NCBI RefSeq assembly: GCF_018129005.1
Contig: NZ_JAAEDL010000008.1
Span: 124,001 to 188,000 of the forward strand
Reading direction: 5' to 3'
DNA length: 64,000 bases
Source of the DNA: Neoroseomonas eburnea
GTDB lineage: Bacteria > Pseudomonadota > Alphaproteobacteria > Acetobacterales > Acetobacteraceae
A program made the translations under genes and the position numbers. Below, piece by piece: positions 17,865-26,734 of this stretch; positions within the stretch are counted from its first letter, which is position 1; every line of letters starts with the position of its first letter. The notes under the pieces are model-generated. The model had not been told where the DNA came from. It did not search any database and saw only the letters and a list, made by a program, of their open reading frames with translations.

Positions 17865-19078
17865 CACGCGGCGTCCTGGAAGGCGGGACCGAAGGCGAGC
17901 GTCGCGCGATGCGGCGCGACCGGCCGGCCGGAGGAGATCAGGTCGAGGTAGAAGGGCGAATCCGCCGTGTCGCCGTACAACACCGCGCCCACCAGGCGCC
18001 CGTCGCGCAGCCACAGGCGGCGCGCCCGGCCGGCCTGTTCGTCGGTGAGCGTCACCGCCTCGGCATCCGCGGGCGCCACCTCGCCCGCCGACCAGACGGC
18101 GATGCCCGAGACCTTCAGTGCCGTCGGATCGGGCCGTGGCGCATAGACCGCCTCGGCATCCGCGAGCGTCGCGGCGGCGACCTCGGCCATGGCGAGCGCG
18201 GGTGCGACCAGGCCGCAGACGACGCCGCGATGCTCGGCGCATTCGCCGATGGCGAGCACGGCGGGGTCGTCGGTGCGCATCGCGTCGTCGACGACGATGC
18301 CGCGCGCGACGGCGAGCCCGGCATCGCGCGCCAGCTCCGTCACCGGACGCACGCCGACGGCCATCACCACGATGTCGCAGGCGATGCGCCGGCCATCGGC
18401 GAGGCGGACGCCAGAAACCCAGGCCGAGCCCTCTATGGCCGTGGTCGCCGCCGGCATGGCGAAGCGCAGGCCGCGCGTGGCGCCGAGGCTCCGCGCCAGC
18501 AGCGCGCCCGCGGCGGCGTCGAGCTGGCGCTCCATCGGCCAGTCGACGGCATGTACCACCGTCACCTTCGCGCCGATGGCGGAGAGCGAGGCGGCGGCCT
18601 CCAGGCCGAGCAGGCCGCCGCCGATCACCACGGCCCGCGCGCCGCCTGCCGCCGCACGGTGGATGGCGCGGACGTCGTCGATGGTGCGATAGACGAAGAC
18701 GCCGGGAAGCTCGGCGCCCGGCAGCGGCAGGCGGGTGGCGCGCGACCCTGTGGCGATCACCGCGCGGTCCCAGGAGATGGCCTCACCGCGCGCGGTCACC
18801 GCGACGCGCGCCGCACGATCCAGCGCCGCGATCGGCGTCGCCGGCCGGTAGCCGATGCCGAGCGCGCGCAGCCGCCGCAGGTCGTGCGTGATCAGCGCCG
18901 GCACCTCGGCCTCGCCGGACAGCACACGGCCGAGGGCGACACGGTCATAGGGCAGCGCCGCCTCGGCGCCGACGAGCGTGACCTCCAGGCCGGCCTGCGC
19001 GGCGCGCTCGGCGCAGCGCATCCCGGCAGGGCCGGCGCCGATGACGAGCACGCGCATGGCCGGGCCCGCCACGGTCAT
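17864..19078 (-). CDS. NAD(P)/FAD-dependent oxidoreductase, NirB/NasB FAD-domain-like
   Basis: A 404-residue pyridine nucleotide-disulfide-type flavoprotein. The FAD site is VIGAGPAGM at 12-20. The NAD(P) site is VVIGGGLLGLEAA near residue 150, and an ATG/GD-like segment VLAIGECAEHRGVVCGLVAPA precedes the C-terminal domain. It corresponds to the first third of NirB/NasB (rubredoxin-reductase-like) standing alone, without siroheme and BFD parts. It overlaps the ABC ATPase stop by four bases (ATGA). It is probably a reductase feeding NasA or NirA with NAD(P)H electrons, possibly through the BFD domain on NasA; the partner is inferred. Confidence 0.87.
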   Translation of the reverse strand: MTVAGPAMRVLVIGAGPAGMRCAERAAQAGLEVTLVGAEAALPYDRVALGRVLSGEAEVPALITHDLRRLRALGIGYRPATPIAALDRAARVAVTARGEAISWDRAVIATGSRATRLPLPGAELPGVFVYRTIDDVRAIHRAAAGGARAVVIGGGLLGLEAAASLSAIGAKVTVVHAVDWPMERQLDAAAGALLARSLGATRGLRFAMPAATTAIEGSAWVSGVRLADGRRIACDIVVMAVGVRPVTELARDAGLAVARGIVVDDAMRTDDPAVLAIGECAEHRGVVCGLVAPALAMAEVAAATLADAEAVYAPRPDPTALKVSGIAVWSAGEVAPADAEAVTLTDEQAGRARRLWLRDGRLVGAVLYGDTADSPFYLDLISSGRPVAPHRATLAFGPAFQDAA

Positions 19079-19866
19079 GCCGCCGCCGGCAGGGCGTGGC
19101 GCTCGTGCAGGAAGCGCAGCACCGATTCCCGCGCGGCGAGGAAGCGCGGGTCGGAGGCCAGCGCCAGCCGGTCGCGCGGGCGCGGCAGGTCGATGTCGAG
19201 GATTTCCCCGATGGTGGCGTTGGGGCCGTTCGTCATCATCACGATGCGGTCGGAGAGCAGGACCGCCTCGTCCACGTCGTGGGTGATCATCATGACGGTG
19301 GTGCCGAGCCGCGCATGGATCGCCATCACCTGGTCCTGCAGATGCGCGCGCGTCAGCGCGTCGAGCGCACCGAACGGTTCGTCCAGCAGGAGCACCTTGG
19401 GACGCATGGCGAGGGCACGGGCAATGCCGACGCGCTGCTTCATGCCGCCGGAGATCTCGTGCGGACGCTTGTCGGCATGGGCCTCCATGCGCACCAGGGC
19501 GAGGTTCTCGCGCGTCCATTCGGCGCGCTCGGCGCGCGACATGCCGCGGCCGACCGTGCGGTCCACGGCGAGGCGGACATTCTCGGCGCAGGTCAGCCAG
19601 GGCAGCAGGCTGTGGTTCTGGAACACCACGGCGCGGTCGGGGCCGGGGTCCCGGACCTCGTGGCCTTCCAGGAGCACGCCGCCGAGGGTGGCGGGCAGCA
19701 GGCCGGCGACGACATTCAGCAAGGTGGACTTGCCGCAGCCCGAATGGCCGATGACGGCGACGTACTCGCCCTGCCGGACCTTGAGGTCGACGCCGTTCAG
19801 GACGGGCACGGCCGCGGCGCCGAAGGATACCGACACGCGCGAGATCTCGAGGAAGGGGCGTTCCAT
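19075..19866 (-). CDS. nrtD: Nitrate/nitrite ABC transporter ATP-binding protein
   Basis: A 263-residue ABC ATPase of the NrtD/SsuB/TauB family. Walker A is GHSGCGKST at 40-48, the signature is ISGGMKQRVGIARA, Walker B is VLLLDEPFGALD, and the switch His is in MMITHDVDEA. It energises nitrate import together with the permease just upstream and the NrtA-like binding protein. ATG 19866 lies 14 bases after the permease stop. Confidence 0.93.
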   Translation of the reverse strand: MERPFLEISRVSVSFGAAAVPVLNGVDLKVRQGEYVAVIGHSGCGKSTLLNVVAGLLPATLGGVLLEGHEVRDPGPDRAVVFQNHSLLPWLTCAENVRLAVDRTVGRGMSRAERAEWTRENLALVRMEAHADKRPHEISGGMKQRVGIARALAMRPKVLLLDEPFGALDALTRAHLQDQVMAIHARLGTTVMMITHDVDEAVLLSDRIVMMTNGPNATIGEILDIDLPRPRDRLALASDPRFLAARESVLRFLHERHALPAAA

Positions 19867-19880
19867 GGGGGCGTTCCTTC

Positions 19881-20771
19881 TCACTGCGCCGCGGTGCCGC
19901 GCGTGACGGCGCGGCCGACCAGCGCCATGGCGCGGTCGAGCGCGAAGCCCACGAGGCCGACATAGACGAGCGCCACGACGATGTCCGAGAGGTTGGAGGA
20001 GTTCCACGCATCCCAGACGAAGAAGCCGATGCCGACGCCGCCGATCAGCATCTCGGCGGCGATGATGGCGAGCCAGGAGAGCCCGACGCCGATGCGCAGG
20101 CCCGTGAAGATGTAGGGCGCGGCCGCCGGCACGACGATGCGCAGGAACCAGTCGATCGGCGAAAGCCGGATGACGCGCGCGACATTGCGGTAGTCCGCCG
20201 GCACGTTGCGGACCCCGACCGCGGTGTTGATGATGATGGGCCAGACCGCGGTGATGAAGATGACGAAGATCGCGCTCGGCTGCGCTTCGCGGAAGGCCGC
20301 CAGCGACAGCGGCAGCCAAGCCAGCGGCGGCACGGTGCGCAGCACCTGGAAAATCGGGTCGAGCCCCCGCATGGCGAGCATCGAGCTGCCCACCAGCATG
20401 CCAAGCGCGATGCCGACGATGGCCGAGAGCGAGAAGCCGACGGCGACGCGCTGCAGGCTGGCGGCGAGGTGCAGGCCGAGCCCCTTGTCGAGTCCGCCGC
20501 GGTCGTAGAAGGGGTTGGTGATCAGCTCCGCGCTGTCCGCCCAGACCTTGGACGGAGGCGGCAGGGTGGCGGCCGGGCCGGAGGCGGCCCATTCCCAGAT
20601 GCCGAGCAGCGCGGCGAGGACCATGAGCGGCGGCAGCAGCGTCGCCGCCAGGCCGCGCAGGTGCGGCACCAGGCGCACGATGATGCGCGACGGCGCGGCC
20701 GGCAGGGCCTGCGCCACGCTGGCGGCGGCGGGTGCGGCGCCCAGGCCGGGGGGCGGGGTGACGGCGTTCAT
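19881..20771 (-). CDS. nrtB: Nitrate ABC transporter permease
   Basis: A 296-residue inner-membrane permease of the NrtB/SsuC family. A proline/alanine-rich N-terminus is followed by about six hydrophobic segments. The cytoplasmic EAA-like loop is at about residue 195 (NVPADYRNVARVIRLSPID... WFLRIVVPAAAPYIFTGLRI), typical of NrtB. ATG 20771 lies four bases after the binding-protein stop. It forms the channel of the nitrate importer with the NrtD ATPase. Confidence 0.93.
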   Translation of the reverse strand: MNAVTPPPGLGAAPAAASVAQALPAAPSRIIVRLVPHLRGLAATLLPPLMVLAALLGIWEWAASGPAATLPPPSKVWADSAELITNPFYDRGGLDKGLGLHLAASLQRVAVGFSLSAIVGIALGMLVGSSMLAMRGLDPIFQVLRTVPPLAWLPLSLAAFREAQPSAIFVIFITAVWPIIINTAVGVRNVPADYRNVARVIRLSPIDWFLRIVVPAAAPYIFTGLRIGVGLSWLAIIAAEMLIGGVGIGFFVWDAWNSSNLSDIVVALVYVGLVGFALDRAMALVGRAVTRGTAAQ

Positions 20772-20775
20772 CGCC

Positions 20776-22038
20776 TTACGCCCGCGCCGTCTTGGTGATG
20801 GCGAGGGAGGCGAGATAGGCGGCGGGGTCATCCGGGTCGAAGACCTTGCCGTCGAAGAAGGCCTCGCGGCCGCGGCTGGTGGAGGAGGGTGTCTCGGCAT
20901 TCGGCACGCCGGCGCGCGCGGCGGCGGCACGCCAGATCGCCTCCTGGTTCACCTCGGCGATCAGCTTCGTCGTGTCGGTGTCCTCCGGCAGAACGCCCCA
21001 GCGGATGTCCTCGGTCAGGAACCAGAGATCATGCGAGCGGAAGGGGTAGGAGGCATGGTCGTTCCAGAACTTCATCACCAGCGGCGAGTTCTCGACGCGG
21101 CGGCCATCGCCATAGTCGATGGTGCCCTGGGTGCGGCCGATGATGTCGGTGGCCGGCACGTTGAACCAGGCGCGCCGGCCCAGGATCTGCGCGAGCTCGG
21201 GCCGGTTGGCCGGGGTGTCGCACCAGCGCGCGGCCTCGATCACCGCTGCGGTCAGCGCCTCGGCCGCGCGCGGGTGCCTGGCGATGAAGTCGGCGCGCAT
21301 GGCGAAGGACTTCTCGGGGTGATCGCGCCACAATTCCCCGGTGACGAGCGCCGAGTAGCCGAGGTTCTGGTTCACCAGCTGTGCGTTCCACGGTTCGCCC
21401 ACGCAGAAGGCGTCCATGGTGCCGACGCGCATGTTGGCGACCATCTGCGGCGGCGGCACGACGATGGTCTGCACATCCTTGTCCGGGTCGATGCCGGCGG
21501 CGGCGAGCCAATAGCGGATCCAAAGATCGTGGGTGCCGCCGCGGAAGGTCATGGCGACCTTGCTCTCGGCGGTCAGCGCCCCGCGCAGTGGGGAGGCATC
21601 GAGCCGTGCGCCCAGCGGCTGGTGCTTCTTCGCCACCGAGATCGCCTGGCCGTTGGTGTTCAGCCGCGCCAGGATGGCCATCGGCACCGGCTGGTTGTTC
21701 TGCACGATGCGCCCGGTGTGGATCAGGTAGGGCATGGGCGTGAGGATGTGCGCGCCGTCGATGCCGCCGCGTTCCCCGCCGAGGACGAGGTTGTCGCGCG
21801 TCGCGCCCCAGCTCGCCTGCTTCGCCACCTCGACCTCGGGCATGCCGTGCTTGGCGAAGAAGCCCTTCTCCTTGGCGATGATCAGCGGCGCGCTGTCGGT
21901 CAGCGCGATGTAGCCGAGCGACGCCTTGCGGACCTCGGGCACGGTGGATCCCTGGGCGAAGATGCCGCGCGGGGCGGCGGCGAAGAGTGCGGCGGTGCCG
22001 GCAAGTGCGGCACGGCGGCCGATGGGGGGCACGGTCAT
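20776..22038 (-). CDS. nrtA: Nitrate/nitrite-binding protein of the ABC importer
   Basis: A 420-residue NrtA/CmpA-family solute-binding protein with a twin-arginine-type signal (GRRAALAGTAALFAAAPRGIFAQG) for export. Family blocks LGYIALTDSAPLIIAKEKGFF, VVPPPQMVANMRVGTMDAFCVGEPW and DHPEKSFAMRADF are intact. Its ATG overlaps the stop of the cytosolic NasS paralogue by four bases, so the exported and the cytosolic nitrate-binding paralogues sit side by side. Confidence 0.93.
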   Translation of the reverse strand: MTVPPIGRRAALAGTAALFAAAPRGIFAQGSTVPEVRKASLGYIALTDSAPLIIAKEKGFFAKHGMPEVEVAKQASWGATRDNLVLGGERGGIDGAHILTPMPYLIHTGRIVQNNQPVPMAILARLNTNGQAISVAKKHQPLGARLDASPLRGALTAESKVAMTFRGGTHDLWIRYWLAAAGIDPDKDVQTIVVPPPQMVANMRVGTMDAFCVGEPWNAQLVNQNLGYSALVTGELWRDHPEKSFAMRADFIARHPRAAEALTAAVIEAARWCDTPANRPELAQILGRRAWFNVPATDIIGRTQGTIDYGDGRRVENSPLVMKFWNDHASYPFRSHDLWFLTEDIRWGVLPEDTDTTKLIAEVNQEAIWRAAAARAGVPNAETPSSTSRGREAFFDGKVFDPDDPAAYLASLAITKTARA

Positions 22039-23234
22039 GCGTCGGGCTCCTGGAATGTTGGCTGAGGCGGGGACGTCGCGGCGCGGCCGATGAACGGCGG
22101 CGGGTCGAGCCGCGCGGCGGCGGCGTGCCAAAGGTCGGCCCGCCAGGGCGCCAGGGCGGCATGGCGCGACGCTTCGGGGCCGAGGTGGCCCCAGCGGCGC
22201 ATGGCATCGAACCACCAGCCGGCCTCCTCCGCCCGGGGGCAGGAGGCGGCGGCGAAGCGCATGGGCGCGGCCAGGCGTCGTGGCGCGCCGCCCGGTGCCG
22301 CCGCCACCGTCCCGGCCAGCGCGGCGGCGATGGTGGCGGGCGCGAGGCCGGGAAAGGCGCGTTCCTGCAGCAGGGCGACCGCGGCGTTGCGGTTGGCGGG
22401 CTCATCGAGCCAGCGTGCCGCCTCGATGACGGCGGCCGTCGCGGCGATCATCGCATCGCGGTCGCGCTGCGCGGCGGCTTCGCCAAAGGCGAGCACCTTC
22501 TCGGGATGATCCGGCCAGATGTCGCCGCTGGCCAGCGCGAAGCGCCCGGCGCCGGCGGCAATGGCCTGGCTGCCCCAGGGCTCGCCGGCGCAGAAGCCCT
22601 CGATGGCGCCCTCGGCCAGGGCGCGGGCCATCTGCGGCGGCGGCACCACCACCAGGCGCACGTCGTGGTCGGGGTCGAGCCCGCCCGCCGCCAGCCAGTG
22701 GCGCAACAGGTAGTTGTGCGAGGAATGCGGGAAGACCACGGCGAGGGTCGGCGGGGGCAGCCCGTCCTCGGCGCGGCGGTGCAGGGCGGCGGCGAAGAGC
22801 GACGGTTCGAGCGGCGCCTCGAATGCCCCGATCTGCGAAGCCAAGGCGTGGGACAGGGTGATGGTGTTGCCGTTGCGTGCCAGCCCGGCGGTCACCGTCA
22901 GGCTGCGGCGGAAGCCGCCGGCGCCGGCGGCGAGCGCGATCGCCACGGGGCCAAGCAGGTGGGCGGCATCGAGCGCCCCGAAGGCCAGCTTGTCCCGCAC
23001 CGCGGCCCAGGCGGCCTCCCGCGACAGCGCGACGCGCACGCCGGCATTGGCGAAAAGGCCGAGCGCATCGGCCACCAGCAGCGGCGCCGCATCGGTGAGC
23101 GGGACGTAGCCGAAGCGCAACGTGCGCGGGGCGAGTGTGATCGCGGGAGTGCCGAGCGGGGTGTTCGAGGCGGGGCGAGAAACCACGCGGTCAAGCTCCG
23201 GCGGGGTCGGTTGGACCCCGAGAGAGCGGACCGC
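22035..23234 (-). CDS. nasS: Cytosolic nitrate/nitrite sensor NasS (NrtA-like, no signal peptide)
   Basis: A 399-residue NrtA/CmpA-fold protein without an export signal: homology begins at RFGYVPLTDAAPLLVADALG within about 40 residues of the start. In the known NasST system of Paracoccus, Azotobacter and Bradyrhizobium, NasS binds NasT when nitrate is absent and releases it when nitrate or nitrite binds. The NasT gene lies just upstream. ATG 23234 is my choice; it has no good ribosome-binding site (the stretch before it is CU-rich), and the frame runs up to an ATG at 23324, which would put the leader hairpins inside the coding region. A GTG near 23186 is another possibility. Confidence 0.87.
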   Translation of the reverse strand, partial: AVRSLGVQPTPPELDRVVSRPASNTPLGTPAITLAPRTLRFGYVPLTDAAPLLVADALGLFANAGVRVALSREAAWAAVRDKLAFGALDAAHLLGPVAIALAAGAGGFRRSLTVTAGLARNGNTITLSHALASQIGAFEAPLEPSLFAAALHRRAEDGLPPPTLAVVFPHSSHNYLLRHWLAAGGLDPDHDVRLVVVPPPQMARALAEGAIEGFCAGEPWGSQAIAAGAGRFALASGDIWPDHPEKVLAFGEAAAQRDRDAMIAATAAVIEAARWLDEPANRNAAVALLQERAFPGLAPATIAAALAGTVAAAPGGAPRRLAAPMRFAAASCPRAEEAGWWFDAMRRWGHLGPEASRHAALAPWRADLWHAAAARLDPPPFIGRAATSPPQPTFQEPDA

Positions 23235-23424
23235 CATTGGACCGCAGGATGAGGAGGTGGGCGGCGCGGCATGGGCACGCCGTTGTGCCCCGCCGGACCT
23301 CAGCCAGCGCTGAGATGTCACCAATTCACACCAAAGGCGCCGCCAGGAGGTAGCGGAAAATAGCCCACTAATAAGGCGAAATCGGCATTCCAGACATGAA
23401 GTGCATCATCATTCAACGTATTGC
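23235..23424 (-). promoter_or_regulatory. Putative NasT-responsive leader: promoter plus ANTAR-type hairpin pair upstream of nasS
   Basis: This 190-base nasT-nasS gap is the only sizeable space in the nas locus. On the minus strand a promoter-like pair TTGAAT (23416-23411) and TGGAAT (23392-23387) is spaced by 18. Downstream lie two hairpins six bases apart. The first (23316-23297) has CTCAGC/GCTGAG arms and a GCTG loop. The second (23290-23273) has perfect GGGCAC/GTGCCC arms closing the hexaloop AACGGC, with A at position 1 and G at position 4, the pattern recognised by ANTAR antiterminators. The first loop lacks that pattern, and no U-tract terminator is visible, so the mechanism is inferred from NasT and gene order. 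Confidence 0.5.
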
Positions 23425-23994
23425 CTAAAAATCGCGCAAGAAATCCTGCGCCACATCGACCAGACGGCGGCCGCGATCCATTGCCCAGCGCCGGAGCAGG
23501 CGATAGGCCTCCTCCTCCGACAGGCGGCGGCGCTGCATCAGGACGCCCTTGGCGCGCTCGATCACCACGCGCTGCGCCAGGGTCGCCTGCGCTTCCTCCA
23601 ATTGCGCCCGCAGTGCCTGGTGGGCGCGGAAGCGACGGATGGCGACCTCCAGCACCGGGCGGACGCGGGCCGGGGCCAAGCCTTCGACGACATAGGCGGC
23701 GACACCGGCTTCGAGCGCTGCCTCGATCTGGTCGGGCTCGCCGCGGCTGGCGAACACCACGACGGGGCGGGGCTCGTCGCGGTTGAGGGCGTGCATGCTC
23801 TCCAGCGCGTCGCGCGACGGATCGTCAAGGTCGCAGACGATGACCTCGGCATCCGCCTCACGCACGCGCCGCGTCAGGTCGACCACCTCCGAGGAGACGG
23901 CGACGACCTTGCAGCCAGCCGCTTCCAGGCCCGCCCGCACAGCGGAGGCCCGTTCGGCATCGGCATCGACCAGCAGCACCCGCAGGTGACGCAC
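23425..23994 (-). CDS. nasT: ANTAR-domain response regulator NasT (nitrate-responsive antiterminator)
   Basis: A 189-residue two-domain protein. Residues 1-120 are a receiver domain (LRVLLVDADAER, VIVCDLDDPSRD with the phospho-acceptor-position Asp). Residues 125-189 are an ANTAR RNA-binding domain (LAQRVVIERAKGVLMQ, EEEAYRLLRRWAMDRGRRL). NasT binds paired hexaloop hairpins in nas leader RNA and allows read-through; NasS sequesters it without nitrate. The start is GTG. It is separated from nasS by the leader described above, so it is probably transcribed independently of the structural operon. Confidence 0.93.
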   Translation of the reverse strand: MRHLRVLLVDADAERASAVRAGLEAAGCKVVAVSSEVVDLTRRVREADAEVIVCDLDDPSRDALESMHALNRDEPRPVVVFASRGEPDQIEAALEAGVAAYVVEGLAPARVRPVLEVAIRRFRAHQALRAQLEEAQATLAQRVVIERAKGVLMQRRRLSEEEAYRLLRRWAMDRGRRLVDVAQDFLRDF

Positions 23995-24396
23995 TCCGCA
24001 GTCGGGTTTCGCCGCGGCGTTTCTCCCGTGCCATTGTGCACTGCGGCAGGGGGGCCGCGGAAGGGAGAGCGTACAGGAAACCGACCCGCCGGCATCGGAT
24101 CAATCCTGCGCGCAACGGTTGAGATCCCGCGCGCCGCGTTCCTGCCCGGTCGCAGGCCCAGCGCTGCCTCCCCCGACGGACGGTGTCGGGAGATGGCGGC
24201 ACCGCCGCCATTGCCGACCGGCTTCGCCCGGATTCCGTGGGGAAGGTGCCCCCTTGGCATAACCATCATCGCCCCCGGTGATTGGAGTGGATGCGACCCA
24301 GGTCGCATGGTCCCGCGCAAGCACGGCCCATTGTTGATCCCGGGCCCCCCACGATCACCGGCGGGCGACACCCCGCCCAGTTGGACCAGACCCGCG
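23995..24396. other. Divergent intergenic region between nasT and the monooxygenase-like gene
   Basis: No gene is recognisable in these 402 bases. The nasT promoter should be at the left edge and the promoter of the rightward flavin gene at the right. I looked for a sigma-54 box before nasT; TGGCAC occurs near 24041 on the minus strand but the GC element is misplaced by two bases. Nothing else stands out. Confidence 0.45.
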
Positions 24397-25419
24397 ATGA
24401 AGAAGATCGGCTTTCTCTCCTTCGGCCACTGGACGCCGTCGCCCCAGTCCGGCACCCGCACCGCCGCCGATGCCCTCCTGCAATCCGTCGACCTCGCTGT
24501 CGCGGCGGAGGAACTGGGCGCGGATGGTGCCTATGTCCGCGTGCACCACTTTGCTCGCCAGCTTGCCTCCCCCTTTCCCCTCCTCGCCGCCATGGGTGCG
24601 AAGACCAGCCGCATCGAGCTCGGCACCGCCGTCATCGACATGCGTTACGAGAACCCGCTCTACATGGCCGAGGATGCCGGCGCCGCCGACCTCATCAGCG
24701 GCGGCCGCCTTCAACTCGGCCTCAGCCGCGGTTCGCCCGAGCAGGTGATCGATGGCTGGCGACATTTCGGCTACGCCCCGGCCGAGGGCGAGACCGACGC
24801 GGAGATGGGCCGGCGCCACGCCGAGGTCTTTCTCGAGGTGCTGCGCGGCCAGGGCTTTGCCAGGCCGAACCCGCGTCCGATGTTCCCCAACCCACCCGGC
24901 CTGTTGCGCCTGGAACCCCATTCGGAAGGCCTGCGCGAGCGCATCTGGTGGGGCTCCGGCTCCAATGCCACGGCGGTCTGGGCGGCCAGGCACGGCATGA
25001 ACCTGCAGAGTTCCACCCTCAAGGACGACGAGACCGGCGAGCCCTTCCATATCCAGCAGGCCAGGCAGATCCGCGTCTACCGGGACGCCTGGAAGGAGGC
25101 CGGCCATGACCGCGCCCCACGCGTGTCAGTCAGCCGCAGCATCTTTCCGCTGCTCGACGACCGCGACCGCGCATACTTCGGACATGGCGGCAGCGAGCAG
25201 GACCAGGTCGGCTTCATCGACGAGAAGACCCGCGCCATCTTCGGCCGTGGCTATGCCGCCGAGCCGGAGCTCCTGATCAGGGAGCTTCGCACCGACGAGG
25301 CGATCGCCGAGGCGGACACCCTTCTGCTGACCATCCCGAACCAGCTCGGCGTCGCGTACTGCGCCCACGTCATCGAGGGCATCCTGAAATACGTTGCCCC
25401 GGAACTCGGGTGGCGCTGA
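24397..25419 (+). CDS. Luciferase-like (LLM class) flavin-dependent monooxygenase
   Basis: A 340-residue TIM-barrel flavin enzyme of the bacterial luciferase-like family, using FMNH2 and oxygen to oxidise an organic substrate. Recognisable blocks are SVDLAVAAEELGADGAYV with RVHHFARQLASPFPLLAAMG, RIELGTAVIDMRYENPLYMAEDAGAADL, and GRLQLGLSRGSPEQ. It stands alone, with its own start at ATG 24397, next to the nitrate locus. The substrate is not predictable; alkanal, nitrilotriacetate-type or terpenoid oxidation are all represented in the family. About 290 bases to its right hold no gene I recognise. Confidence 0.87.
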   Translation: MKKIGFLSFGHWTPSPQSGTRTAADALLQSVDLAVAAEELGADGAYVRVHHFARQLASPFPLLAAMGAKTSRIELGTAVIDMRYENPLYMAEDAGAADLISGGRLQLGLSRGSPEQVIDGWRHFGYAPAEGETDAEMGRRHAEVFLEVLRGQGFARPNPRPMFPNPPGLLRLEPHSEGLRERIWWGSGSNATAVWAARHGMNLQSSTLKDDETGEPFHIQQARQIRVYRDAWKEAGHDRAPRVSVSRSIFPLLDDRDRAYFGHGGSEQDQVGFIDEKTRAIFGRGYAAEPELLIRELRTDEAIAEADTLLLTIPNQLGVAYCAHVIEGILKYVAPELGWR

Positions 25420-25709
25420 TCGCGGACGGGATCCTGATGCCGGCGAGCCCTTCGGCGGGCACGGTATCGGGGTCTTGGTTTCGCGCGCCTCCGCCCCACC
25501 TGCCCCGCGGCCATGCGGCCGAGCCTGGCCGATGAGGCAGGCGGAGCGGCAGGAAACGCCACCGCCCGGCCTGCTGATCCGGTGTCGGCGGCGGCGCGGC
25601 ACCGGGGCAGCGGATCATCGGTCGTGCCATTGGGCTGACCGTTGGCGCGGTGCGCGACCTGATCCCCGAGATGCCGCGGCGTGGCTCTTCGCCAGCCGCG
25701 GCACTTGCT

Positions 25710-26699
25710 TCAGTCCACCGAGGCGCCGGATGCCCGGATGATGGGCGTCCAGGCCGCCAGTTCCTCGCGCACGTAGCGCTGCGCATCGTCGAGGTAGAGG
25801 CGGCCAGGAGCCGTCGCGGTTTCCGCGTAGCGTCGGACGACATTGGGCGCCTCCAGCGATTCCCGCGTCACGGCCGCCAGCCGCTCCAGGATCGGGCGCG
25901 GCGTGCGTGCCGGCGCCGCGATGCCGGACCAGCCATCCACGACCAGGTCCGGGAAACCGAGCTCACGGAAGGTCGGAATGTCGGGGAAGGCGGGGATCCG
26001 TTCGGGCCAGGTGTGTGCCAGCGGTCGCAGCGCGCCGCTGCGGATGTTGGCGCTGGCGCCCGTCAGGCTGTCCACCATCATCGGCAGCACGCCACCGGCG
26101 ATGTCGGTCGCGATCTGCGCGGCGCCGCGATAGGGAACATGGGTCATGGTGATGCCGGCGGCCGCCTGGAAGCGCATCATCACGAGGTGCGGCATGGAGC
26201 CGATGCCGGAACTGCCGTAGCTCAACGCATTCGGGTCGCGCTTCGCCACCGCCACGAGCTCGTCCAGCGTGCGCGCCGGGAAGTCGGGACGTACGAGGAT
26301 CAGATACGGCGTGCTCATCACGGTGGCGATGTGCGCGAAGTCCCGGTCGGGATCCCAGGTCACGCGGTCGCCGTAGAGCACCTTGCCGACCACCATCGCG
26401 CTGATGACGGACAGCACCAGGGTGTAGCCATCGGCCGCCGCCTGCGCGACCTGGCCGGTGCCGAGGGTCGCGCCTGCACCCGGCCGGTTGTCCACCAGGA
26501 TCGTCTGCCCGAGGCGGCGGGACATCTCGCCTGTCAGGATCCGGGCGATGATGTCGGTGGTGCCGCCTGGCGCGAAGGGCACCACGAAGCGGATCGGCCG
26601 GGCCTGCGGCCAGGGAGCGGTCGATTGCGCGTGCGCGAGCACCGGCGTTGCAGCACCGGCGAGCGTTGCGAGACCGAGGCTGCGGCGGGAGATCGTCAT
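25710..26699 (-). CDS. Bug/TctC-family tripartite tricarboxylate transporter substrate-binding protein
   Basis: A 329-residue periplasmic binding protein of the Bug family. Signal MTISRRSLGLATLAG...AHAQ (twin-arginine-like, cleavage near 25). Family motifs are PIRFVVPFAPGGTTDIIAR and DNRPGAGATLGTGQVAQAAADG, and MTHVPYRGAAQIATDIAGG is the carboxylate-binding strand region. No TctA/TctB membrane genes accompany it. It follows a second Bug gene by 35 bases on the same strand and is the last gene of a leftward group. The ligand is probably a carboxylate; its identity is unknown. Confidence 0.92.
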   Translation of the reverse strand: MTISRRSLGLATLAGAATPVLAHAQSTAPWPQARPIRFVVPFAPGGTTDIIARILTGEMSRRLGQTILVDNRPGAGATLGTGQVAQAAADGYTLVLSVISAMVVGKVLYGDRVTWDPDRDFAHIATVMSTPYLILVRPDFPARTLDELVAVAKRDPNALSYGSSGIGSMPHLVMMRFQAAAGITMTHVPYRGAAQIATDIAGGVLPMMVDSLTGASANIRSGALRPLAHTWPERIPAFPDIPTFRELGFPDLVVDGWSGIAAPARTPRPILERLAAVTRESLEAPNVVRRYAETATAPGRLYLDDAQRYVREELAAWTPIIRASGASVD

Positions 26700-26734
26700 G
26701 CGTTTGCTTCCTCAGGAGGTTGCCGCGAGGGGGG

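Noticed and set aside
23297-23316. First leader hairpin as a canonical ANTAR P1 hexaloop
   Set aside because: The loop is GCTG (or CGCTGG with the top pair open) and lacks A1/G4; only the second hairpin fits, so I kept the leader at moderate confidence.
24030-24045. Sigma-54 promoter before nasT (TGGCAC on the minus strand)
   Set aside because: The downstream GC element is misplaced by two bases, so the -24/-12 geometry fails.
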